From the NCBI RefSeq assembly GCF_900589395.1, contig NZ_UUIS01000019.1, positions 1 through 64,000 of the forward strand: 64,000 nt of DNA, given 5' to 3'. This DNA is from Pseudomonas viridiflava. Its GTDB lineage: Bacteria; Pseudomonadota; Gammaproteobacteria; Pseudomonadales; Pseudomonadaceae. The notes under the pieces are model-generated. The model saw only the letters and a list, made by a program, of their open reading frames with translations. It made no database searches and was not told where the DNA came from. The first letter of the stretch is position 1. Each line of letters starts with the position of its first letter. Of this stretch, positions 56,581 to 64,000 are shown one piece after another. The position numbers and the translations under genes are program-made.

Positions 56581-57756
56581 CTATAGTGTGGACTGGGCCT
56601 TGTGGTGCCCGGCAGATGAGATGACTGCCGCCAGGCGCCTGAGCCCTTCATCCAGGCGCGCCGGGGCAATGTGGCTGAAATTGAGTCGCAAGTGGCCATG
56701 ATTGGCCTGCGGGTCGGCAAAGAAAGGCTCACCCGGCATGAACGCCACATCTTGCGCCAGCGCGGCATCGAGCAGGGTGCGGGTATCCAGTGGTTGCTTG
56801 AGCGTCAGCCAGAAAAACAGCCCGCCTTGCGGTGTGTTCCAGTCCGCCAGGTCGGCAAAATGCGTTTGCAGGGCAACCTCGAACGCATCGCGGCGCTCCC
56901 GATAGAACTGGCGCAGCACGCCAAGATGATCGTTGTAACGTGCGCTGCCGATCCATTGCAGGGCCTGCCACTGGCCGACGCGGTTGGTGTGCAGGTCAGC
57001 CGCCTGCTTGAGCCGCAACAAGTGCGGGAACAGGTCGGGGCTGGCAATCAGGTAACCGACGCGCAAGCCCGGCAGCAAGGTCTTGGATACCGTACCGGTG
57101 TAGATCCAGCTGGCACGGCGCAGCCGCGCCACGACAGGTCTGGCGCTGACCCCGTCGAACGTCAGTTCGCGGTAGGGTTCGTCTTCGATCAGGGTCACGC
57201 CGAACGTGTCGAGCAAGGCCGCCACCGCTTCACGCCGGGCTTCGCTGTAGCGCACCCCGGACGGATTCTGGAACGTCGGGATCAGGTAGGCGAAGGCCGG
57301 CGAATGCTGCTCGAGGCGCTGACGCAACGCCGCCAGGTCCGGGCCTTCGGCATCCACCGGCACTGTCAGGCAATCGGCACCGAACAGCGCAAAGATCTGC
57401 AAGGCCGCAAGATAGGTCGGGCCTTCCACGAGAATTTCAGTGCCCCGGTCGATGTACAGCTTGGCGGCCAGGTCCAGCGTCTGTTGCGAGCCGCTGACCA
57501 CCAGCACCTGGCTGGCCTGGCAGTCGATGCCCAGTGCCCGCGCCTGCTCGGCCAGCGCTTCGCGCAGCGCCGGCTCGCCCTCGCTCATGCCGTATTGACC
57601 CAGGCCCACGGGCATGGTCGACCAGTCCATCGCCGGCAGCATCGACTCGGCAGGCAGGCCACCGGCAAAGGACATCACCTCCGGGCGCTGGGCAGCGGCC
57701 AGGATCTCGCGGATCAGAGAACTTTTGAGACGTGACACTCGTTCAGAAAAAGCCAT
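56581..57756 (-). CDS. PLP-dependent aminotransferase (class I)
   Basis: A 391-aa fold-type I aminotransferase. Motifs include VVSGSQQTLDLAAKLYIDRG (cofactor phosphate region), IPTFQNPSGVRYS, VTLIEDEPYREL (Asp) and the Schiff-base lysine in YTGTVSKTLLPGLRVGYL (about residue 231). It resembles 2-aminoadipate or aromatic/branched-chain aminotransferases of the MocR-related branch, but the true substrate cannot be fixed. It is divergent from marR and is followed by the GST gene. Confidence 0.88.
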   Translation of the reverse strand: MAFSERVSRLKSSLIREILAAAQRPEVMSFAGGLPAESMLPAMDWSTMPVGLGQYGMSEGEPALREALAEQARALGIDCQASQVLVVSGSQQTLDLAAKLYIDRGTEILVEGPTYLAALQIFALFGADCLTVPVDAEGPDLAALRQRLEQHSPAFAYLIPTFQNPSGVRYSEARREAVAALLDTFGVTLIEDEPYRELTFDGVSARPVVARLRRASWIYTGTVSKTLLPGLRVGYLIASPDLFPHLLRLKQAADLHTNRVGQWQALQWIGSARYNDHLGVLRQFYRERRDAFEVALQTHFADLADWNTPQGGLFFWLTLKQPLDTRTLLDAALAQDVAFMPGEPFFADPQANHGHLRLNFSHIAPARLDEGLRRLAAVISSAGHHKAQSTL

Positions 57757-57791
57757 GACAGTTCACCGGTAGCCGAGCGGAAGGAAAATGC

Positions 57792-57806
57792 GTCAAACTG
57801 GTTGAC
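57792..57806. promoter_or_regulatory. MarR operator 1 (GTCAA-N5-TTGAC)
   Basis: GTCAA, five bases and TTGAC form an inverted repeat in the gap between the divergent aminotransferase and marR genes. An identical arrangement occurs at 57833, so it is likely a binding site of the adjacent regulator. Confidence 0.6.
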
Positions 57807-57832
57807 CAAACTACGATGCCACTGCCAGATAC

Positions 57833-57847
57833 GTCAACATGCTTGAC
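57833..57847. promoter_or_regulatory. MarR operator 2 overlapping the marR start codon
   Basis: GTCAA-CATGC-TTGAC repeats operator 1 exactly in its arms, with centres 41 bp apart (about four helical turns). It covers the ATG of the MarR gene (57839), consistent with autorepression. Confidence 0.6.
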
Positions 57848-58294
57848 CTTAAAAACTGTTCCAGCCAACAACTGGCCATGGAAGCCTTTTTCTTCGGCTA
57901 CCAGGCCTTTACGGCCAAAGCCGATGAGATGCTGGCCCGCCGCGGCTTCAGCCGCGTGCACCAGCGCATTCTATTTTTCATCGCCCGCCACCCAGGCCTG
58001 AGCGTCAAGGAGTTGCTAGGGGTGCTGGGGGTGAGCAAGCAGGCGCTCAACATGCCGCTGCGCCAGTTGGTCGCCATGGACATGGTGCACAGCACCGCGC
58101 CCGAGACGGACAAGCGCAAGCGTCTGCTGAACCTGAGTGATGAAGGACAAGCGTTCGAGCAGGCCTTGCGACGCGAGCAGGTCAAGCTGCTGCAGCGCGT
58201 GTTTACCGAGGCCGGGCAAGACGCGGTCGAAGGCTGGCTGCGCGTCAACCAGGCACTGGGCAAGACCTTGCCGTCAAGCGTCGCCGGCAAATGA
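57839..58294 (+). CDS. MarR-family transcription regulator
   Basis: A 151-aa winged-helix regulator. The HTH lies at about residues 55-80 (LSVKELLGVLGVSKQALNMPLRQLVAMDMV), followed by the wing DKRKRLLNLSDEG. MarR proteins usually repress a neighbouring gene and themselves until a small, often aromatic ligand binds. The divergent aminotransferase-GST operon and the two GTCAA-N5-TTGAC sites, one over its own start codon, make those genes the probable targets. BenE lies downstream on the same strand. Confidence 0.9.
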   Translation: MLDLKNCSSQQLAMEAFFFGYQAFTAKADEMLARRGFSRVHQRILFFIARHPGLSVKELLGVLGVSKQALNMPLRQLVAMDMVHSTAPETDKRKRLLNLSDEGQAFEQALRREQVKLLQRVFTEAGQDAVEGWLRVNQALGKTLPSSVAGK

Positions 58295-58403
58295 GTGCAC
58301 AACTGTACGGGCCAATACGCCCTTCGCTGTATCGTAATGTCTTGTAACCACAGGGTTTAGGCTGAGTGCCTTGATCATTCGTGTGTTGCAAGGAAAGCCC
58401 CGT

Positions 58404-59603
58404 ATGCCCCAGTTCGCCGTGAAGACGCCCCTGCGCCCGTTGGCAGATTCTTCGTTGTCCTCGGTGATGGCCGGCTTTATCGCCATGGTGACCGGCTGCA
58501 CCAGCTCACTGGTGCTGATGTTTCAGGCCGGCCAGGCCGCCGGCTTGACCAGCGGGCAGATTTCTTCATGGATCTGGGCGTTGTTCATGGGCATGGCGCT
58601 GTGCAGCATCGGCCTGTCGCTGCGCTATCGCACACCGATCACCGTGGCCTGGTCGACACCGGGCGCCGCGCTGCTGGTCACCAGCCTGGGCGGGGTCAGT
58701 TATCCCGAGGCCATCGGCGCCTTCATCACCTGTGCGGTCATGATCACCCTGTGTGGCCTGACCGGCAGCTTCGAGCGCCTGGTACGGCGCCTGCCCGCCT
58801 CGCTGGCCGCCGCCTTGCTGGCCGGCATCCTGTTCAAGATCGGCAGTGAAATATTCATTGCCGCCCAGCATCGCACCGGCCTGGTGCTGGGCATGTTCTT
58901 CACCTACCTGATCATCAAGCGGGTCTCGCCACGTTATTGCGTGCTGGCCGCGCTGCTGGTCGGCATTGGCCTGTCGGCAATGCTGGGCTTGCTCGATTTC
59001 AGTGGCTTCGCGCTGGAACTGGCCACGCCGGTATGGACCACACCCAGCTTCTCGCTGGCGGCGACCATCAGCATCGGCATTCCGCTGTTCGTGGTGGCCA
59101 TGGCTTCGCAGAACATGCCCGGCGTGGCGGTGTTGCGCGCCGATGGCTATGACACGCCCTCCTCGCCACTGATCACCGTCACCGGCCTGGCATCCCTGCT
59201 GGCGGCGCCTTTCGGCTCCCACGGGGTCAACCTGGCGGCGATCACCGCTGCCATCTGTACCAGCCCCAACGCCCATGAAGACAAGCACAAACGTTACACC
59301 GCCGCCCTCTGGTGCGGGGTGTTCTATGCCATCGCCAGTCTCTACGGCGCCACCCTGGCAGCGCTGTTCGCAGCCTTTCCCAAGGAACTGGTGCTGTCGA
59401 TTGCCGCGCTGGCCCTGTTCGGCTCGATCATCAACGGCCTGACCGTGGCCATGCAGGAGCCGGGCGAACGGGAGGCCGCGCTGATCACCTTCATGGTCAC
59501 CGCTTCAGGCCTGACCCTGTTTTCGATAGGGTCGGCGTTCTGGGGGATCGTGGCGGGCGTGCTGACGCTGCTGATCCTCAATGCCCGCGCCCCTACAGCC
59601 TGA
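58404..59603 (+). CDS. benE: BenE-family benzoate/proton symporter
   Basis: A 399-aa inner-membrane transporter with about 12 helices and the family features [18 protein letters not shown] and [17 protein letters not shown]. BenE proteins import benzoate or similar aromatic acids. No benzoate-degradation gene is present in the window, so the substrate is open. AAGGA lies 9 nt before the ATG. It overlaps the convergent chemoreceptor gene by 11 bp at the 3' end. It may be linked to the upstream marR gene. Confidence 0.88.
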   Translation: MPQFAVKTPLRPLADSSLSSVMAGFIAMVTGCTSSLVLMFQAGQAAGLTSGQISSWIWALFMGMALCSIGLSLRYRTPITVAWSTPGAALLVTSLGGVSYPEAIGAFITCAVMITLCGLTGSFERLVRRLPASLAAALLAGILFKIGSEIFIAAQHRTGLVLGMFFTYLIIKRVSPRYCVLAALLVGIGLSAMLGLLDFSGFALELATPVWTTPSFSLAATISIGIPLFVVAMASQNMPGVAVLRADGYDTPSSPLITVTGLASLLAAPFGSHGVNLAAITAAICTSPNAHEDKHKRYTAALWCGVFYAIASLYGATLAALFAAFPKELVLSIAALALFGSIINGLTVAMQEPGEREAALITFMVTASGLTLFSIGSAFWGIVAGVLTLLILNARAPTA

Positions 59604-61554
59604 AATGGCCAACCATGCCCTTGAGCTGAGCCCCCAGGGCGGCCAGCTCGACGCTTGAAGAGGCGTTGCCCTGCATCGCCAGGGCCGACTGGTCGGCGCT
59701 GCTGCGAATGCTGGTGACACTGCGATTGATTTCTTCGGCCACCGACCCCTGTTGCTCGGCTGCCGCCGCAATCTGCTGGTTCATCTGCTCGATGATCGAG
59801 ACCGCCGTGGCAATGCTGCCCAGCGCACTTTCGGTCTGGCTGGCATCGCCGACGGCCAGCCGAACCAGCTCGCTGCTGCTCTGGATCTGCTCCACCGATG
59901 CCCGGGCGCCGCTGCGCAGGCTGGACACCAGTTGCTCGATCTCGGCCGTGGACTGTTGGGTGCGGCGCGCCAGGGCCCGCACCTCGTCGGCGACCACGGC
60001 AAAGCCGCGCCCCTGCTCGCCAGCCCGGGCCGCCTCGATGGCAGCGTTGAGGGCCAGCAGGTTGGTCTGCTCGGCGACGCTCTTGATCACGCCCAGCACC
60101 TGATCGATGTCCTGCACCTGGGCGCTGAGGTTTTCGATACTCTGGCTGGCCGCCGCCGAAGCATTGGCCAACTGTTCGATGCGTTGCAGGCTCTGGCGCA
60201 CCACCGCCTGGCCGGTGCCGACCTTCTCGTCGGCACGCTGGGCCGCCAGCGCAGCCTGTTCGGCGTTGCGGGCCACATCATGGACGGTGGCGGTCATCTG
60301 GTTCATGGCCGTGGCCACCTGCTCGGTTTCCTCTTTCTGGTTGCTGGCCTGCAAGTGGGTGTGCTCGGTGACGGCAGACAAGTCGTGGGCCGAGCTGGCC
60401 AACTGTTCGATGCCGGCCTGCAGGCCACTGACGATCCGGCTCAGGCCAGCGCTCATCTGTTGCATGGCCTGCATCAACTGACCGATCTCGTCCCGGCGCT
60501 CTACCTGGACACTGCCACTGAGGTCACCGGCGGCAATGCGCTGTGCCTGGCTGATCGCCTGGTGCAGCGGACCGACGATCAGGCGGGTAATCAACCAGGC
60601 CGCCATCAGGCCGACCAGCAATGCCAGCACGGCGCCGGCAATGATCTGCCAGGTGTCGAAGTTGAGCTGCGCCTGCATCGACTGGTCTTCAGCGGCATAC
60701 ACCTGGCGCACCTGCTCCACCACCTGCCGGGCGCTGGCGGCCAGTTGCGTCGCCACCTCGGCCTGCCTGGCCAGCAAGTCGGTGTATTGCCTGAGCTGGT
60801 CATTGAAGTTGGCAATGTGGCCGCTGACCTCGTTGATCACCGTCTGGTAACCGGCATCGCTGATCGCGCCCTTGAGTTCTTCAGCCAGGACGCGAGCCTG
60901 TTCAGCCTGCTCGATGGTGCCCGTACGCACCTCCTCGCCCGCGCCGGTGCGTCGGCTCTTGTCCAGGCGCACGCGGGCTTCATCCATCGCCTGCAGCATC
61001 AAACGGGCAACCTGGCTGACCTTGCCGGCCTGTTCGATGAACGCCGCGCCGTCCTTGCCCTGGCTGTCCTTGAGCGTCCAGGCGCCATCGTCGGCCAGGC
61101 CGTTCTGCAGCACTTCAAGATTATTGGCGACACTGGATACCGACCAGCTGGCCATCTCCAGCGCCAGGTCCTTGCTTTGGCTGATATCGACGTAGGCATC
61201 GAATGACCGGCGATACTCGAGCAGCGCCTGGCGCACCTGCACCATCACGGCCGCATTGGTCGGTGACGCCAGCGTCAGTGCTTCGACCCGGGCATTGAGC
61301 GCATCGAGCTCGACCCGCAGGCGCTCGGCGACCTTGGGATCGCTGTGCAGGGCATAGTCCTGTTCGAGCAGGCGCACGTCGAGCAGGCTGCTGTTGAGCA
61401 CTGACATCTGCTTGAGCCCGTCAAAGTGCTGGTTGACGCGCTGCAAGGACCACACGCCCAAGCCACCCACCAGAGCCGTCAGCAGCAGCACCAGGCCAAA
61501 CCCCAGGCTCAGTTTTTTTGCCATGCCCAGATGAGAAAATCCGGTCGACCTCAT
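59593..61554 (-). CDS. HBM-type methyl-accepting chemotaxis protein
   Basis: A 653-aa chemoreceptor. TM1 spans about residues 15-36. A long helical periplasmic domain of about 250 residues follows, the size of the helical bimodular domain of McpS/McpQ-type receptors that sense TCA-cycle acids. TM2 spans about 300-322, then a HAMP domain and the signalling hairpin ([21 protein letters not shown]). Ligands cannot be assigned. AGGAA lies 9 nt before the ATG. It overlaps benE tail-to-tail. Confidence 0.9.
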   Translation of the reverse strand: MRSTGFSHLGMAKKLSLGFGLVLLLTALVGGLGVWSLQRVNQHFDGLKQMSVLNSSLLDVRLLEQDYALHSDPKVAERLRVELDALNARVEALTLASPTNAAVMVQVRQALLEYRRSFDAYVDISQSKDLALEMASWSVSSVANNLEVLQNGLADDGAWTLKDSQGKDGAAFIEQAGKVSQVARLMLQAMDEARVRLDKSRRTGAGEEVRTGTIEQAEQARVLAEELKGAISDAGYQTVINEVSGHIANFNDQLRQYTDLLARQAEVATQLAASARQVVEQVRQVYAAEDQSMQAQLNFDTWQIIAGAVLALLVGLMAAWLITRLIVGPLHQAISQAQRIAAGDLSGSVQVERRDEIGQLMQAMQQMSAGLSRIVSGLQAGIEQLASSAHDLSAVTEHTHLQASNQKEETEQVATAMNQMTATVHDVARNAEQAALAAQRADEKVGTGQAVVRQSLQRIEQLANASAAASQSIENLSAQVQDIDQVLGVIKSVAEQTNLLALNAAIEAARAGEQGRGFAVVADEVRALARRTQQSTAEIEQLVSSLRSGARASVEQIQSSSELVRLAVGDASQTESALGSIATAVSIIEQMNQQIAAAAEQQGSVAEEINRSVTSIRSSADQSALAMQGNASSSVELAALGAQLKGMVGHFRL

Positions 61555-61742
61555 AGCATCGCGTTCCTGTTCGAAAGATGAGCCATAGCAGCCTCAATAT
61601 CCGTGCAGATTCGCAACGGACAGCAGGCCACACAAGCAGGAACTGCAGCAGTAGTAGCAATAAGCTATATGGAGGTCGTTTCCAGAATGTTTCAGGCCGG
61701 TGGCATGGCCTGGAACCTGGCCATCCACCTGTTTACAGACCT

Positions 61743-62669
61743 TCAGGCGCGGGTGCCGGCACTCACGTACAAGGTGCCGGCGTCGGCATCCAGCACCGCT
61801 TCGGTGCCCAGGGGCACGGACACGTTGACGCTGCCGTGGCCGATGGGCAGGCCGCCAAGGACCGGAATGCCCAGTTCACCCAGCCGCTCAAGCAACACCT
61901 GCGCGGGGGTGATGCTGCCGCTAGCCTGTTCCGGCACGCTGAAATCACCAAGCGCCACGCCGGCCAGCCCTTGCAGCACACCGCAGTTGCCCAGGTGGGT
62001 CATGAGCCGATCGACCCGGTAGGCGGCCTCGCCAACGTCTTCGAGCAGCAGGATGGCGCCGTTCAGATCGGGCATGAACGGGGTGCCGATGCAGGTGCTG
62101 AGCATGCTCAGGTTGCCGCCCAGCAGCAGGCCGCGGGCGCTGCCGGCCGTGCGTACGCCGCCAGTACCGGCGTGCGGATCGGCCTTGAGCTGCACCGGTT
62201 CAGTGCTCATCAGGGCATGCCGCAGGCCGGCGGCGAGTGTCGGGTTGTCGCCGATCTGGCTGAGCACCGGTCCATGCACGCAGGCCAGCCGGGCCTGCGC
62301 CCAGAGCAGGCCATGCAAGGCTGTGATGTCTGAAAAGCCGCTGACCAGCTTGGGGTCATGACGCACCGCCTCGATATCGACCCCGTCCAGAATACGCTGT
62401 ACGCCATAACCGCCCCGGTTGCAGAGCACGGCACGGATCTGGGGGTCGTTCAAGGCATGATTGAGGTCGGCCAGCCGATTGGCGTCGGTGCCGGCATAGA
62501 ACGAGTGTCGGTCCAGCGCGTGCGGGTAGATACGCGGCTTGAGCCCCCAGCTTTCGAGCACGGCCGCGGCGGCCTCGATTTTCGGGGCCTGTACCGGTCC
62601 TGCTGGCGACACAAGGGCTACGGCATCGCCGGGACGAAGGGCTTGCGGGTACAGCGTTGGCGTCGGCAT
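61743..62669 (-). CDS. LD-carboxypeptidase (LdcA-like)
   Basis: A 308-aa S66-family peptidase that trims tetrapeptides of peptidoglycan in the cytoplasm. It has the catalytic Ser in GFSDITALH (about residue 111), Glu in LLEDVGEAAYRVDRL and His in GLPIGHGSVN, which makes the triad complete. The name LdcA applies to muropeptide recycling enzymes of this length. The start has GGATGG upstream. It stands apart from the chemoreceptor gene by 188 bp. Confidence 0.92.
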   Translation of the reverse strand: MPTPTLYPQALRPGDAVALVSPAGPVQAPKIEAAAAVLESWGLKPRIYPHALDRHSFYAGTDANRLADLNHALNDPQIRAVLCNRGGYGVQRILDGVDIEAVRHDPKLVSGFSDITALHGLLWAQARLACVHGPVLSQIGDNPTLAAGLRHALMSTEPVQLKADPHAGTGGVRTAGSARGLLLGGNLSMLSTCIGTPFMPDLNGAILLLEDVGEAAYRVDRLMTHLGNCGVLQGLAGVALGDFSVPEQASGSITPAQVLLERLGELGIPVLGGLPIGHGSVNVSVPLGTEAVLDADAGTLYVSAGTRA

Positions 62670-62936
62670 GGATCCATCCGGACAGTCAGTAAGCGGACAA
62701 TCTAATGCAGCCAGGCCTGCCCGCTCAAGTCAGCTTTCCCGGCCGAACTGAAGAGAAAAGGCTGATTGGCCTGCCAGGATCGACCTTACGTTGCAGGAAC
62801 GACCGAGTGCGAAGCGCTCGCAGAAATCTGTGAAACGCTGCAATTTTACGACTGCTGCGCAGCCGGTCGCCGTGGTCCGGCATTCCGGCAAACGGGCTAC
62901 TACCGGGTTGCAGCGGTCGGGAACAGCCTGTTGGCC

Positions 62937-63635
<699 letters not shown>

Positions 63636-63834
63636 TAGCGGGTTCTCAGGCTGGTCGAAATCGGCGCGTATTGTAGCCGAACATCAGCGACGACGGGACC
63701 CGATGATCGGCTTTTGCCATTGCCCGGCCCTGTCAACGCCCAGGCCCGCCTGCAAAGCGCCGGGCCGGCCTACACTTGGAACCATTGGCCACCACGATGG
63801 CTCAAACCGCTATGAACAAGAAGGAGTGCGCGCT

Positions 63835-64000
63835 ATGCCCTGGTATGCCTGGTTAATTCTGATCGTTGCAATCGGCTCGATCGTCGGGGGGCTCATGTTG
63901 CTGCGCGATACGGCGCAAAAGCTGCCCTTGACCGAAGATCAACTCAAACGTGTGCGTGAGCGCAACGCCGAGATGGATGCCAAGGAGGCCAAGGACCGCT
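63835..64000 (+). CDS. DUF2897-like small membrane protein, 3' truncated by the window edge
   Basis: The first 55 codons are visible: MPWYAWLILIVAIGSIVGG then LMLLRDTAQKLPLTEDQLKRV. There is a single N-terminal membrane helix followed by a charged helical region. It resembles DUF2897, a small Pseudomonas family. AAGGAG with an 8-nt spacing precedes the ATG. The stop codon lies beyond the window. Confidence 0.78.
   Translation, partial: MPWYAWLILIVAIGSIVGGLMLLRDTAQKLPLTEDQLKRVRERNAEMDAKEAKDR

Overview
The window is chromosomal DNA of a Pseudomonas, most likely of the putida/fluorescens lineage. This is inferred from the high GC content, the gene families present (DUF3509, the DUF6388-like protein, a HcaT-like transporter, BenE, RraB, HBM- and PAS-type chemoreceptors), Pseudomonas-style REP hairpins, and gene pairs such as prmB/aroC. 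No phage, plasmid, rRNA or CRISPR locus is visible. There is one tRNA gene and one small transposon-like relic.

Layout. 0-2.7 kb: a DksA-like protein with an incomplete zinc finger and a chemoreceptor with a sigma-28 promoter. 2.7-19.4 kb: a complete myo-inositol regulon. It has an importer (permease, ATPase, binding protein, and a possible 58-aa leader ORF) with its own promoter, a nine-gene catabolic operon iolC-E-B-A-I-D-G-H-X read leftwards, and the divergent RpiR-type regulator iolR. Near-identical AT-rich palindromes lie in both control regions. In the importer promoter the palindrome fills the -35/-10 spacer. 19.7-24.1 kb: a PAS-PAS chemoreceptor (BdlA-like) and the three-gene membrane-lipid operon ybhP-clsB-ybhN. 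24.2-28.3 kb: a small exported protein, cytochrome b561, and a translationally coupled pair of exported proteins (721 aa plus DUF3142). 28.4-36.8 kb: tRNA-Ser(GGA), then many small genes (SRAP protein with a LexA-like box, a GAF histidine kinase, a cytochrome c, a crotonase, CorA, a glutamine amidotransferase-like protein, a rhodanese-like protein lacking its cysteine).

36.9-40.1 kb: the conserved triad ATP-grasp / alpha-E / transglutaminase, followed by an orphan plus-strand terminator in an otherwise empty spacer. 40.6-47.0 kb: RraB, a large LTA-synthase-like membrane phosphotransferase, a PLDc_N peptide, a ZIP transporter, an ankyrin protein and DUF3509. 47.1-55.9 kb: an acireductone-dioxygenase-like protein missing one metal ligand, an MFS transporter, aroC, prmB, a transposon relic, an isochorismatase-fold protein without its cysteine, an Smr protein, a Gly-rich lipoprotein, folE and a glutaredoxin-like protein. 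56-64 kb: aminotransferase and GST genes divergent from a MarR regulator that has two identical operator half-site pairs, then benE, an HBM-type chemoreceptor, an LD-carboxypeptidase, pyrF and the start of a DUF2897 gene.

The clearest integrated system is the inositol regulon: uptake, two oxidoreductases, three TIM-barrel isomerase/dehydratases, ring opening, isomerisation, a kinase fused to an aldolase-like domain, and semialdehyde oxidation to acyl-CoA. The less familiar material consists of several proteins that keep a fold but lose a catalytic or metal-binding residue, two well-formed operator arrays, an orphan terminator that may end a small RNA, and the ATP-grasp triad.
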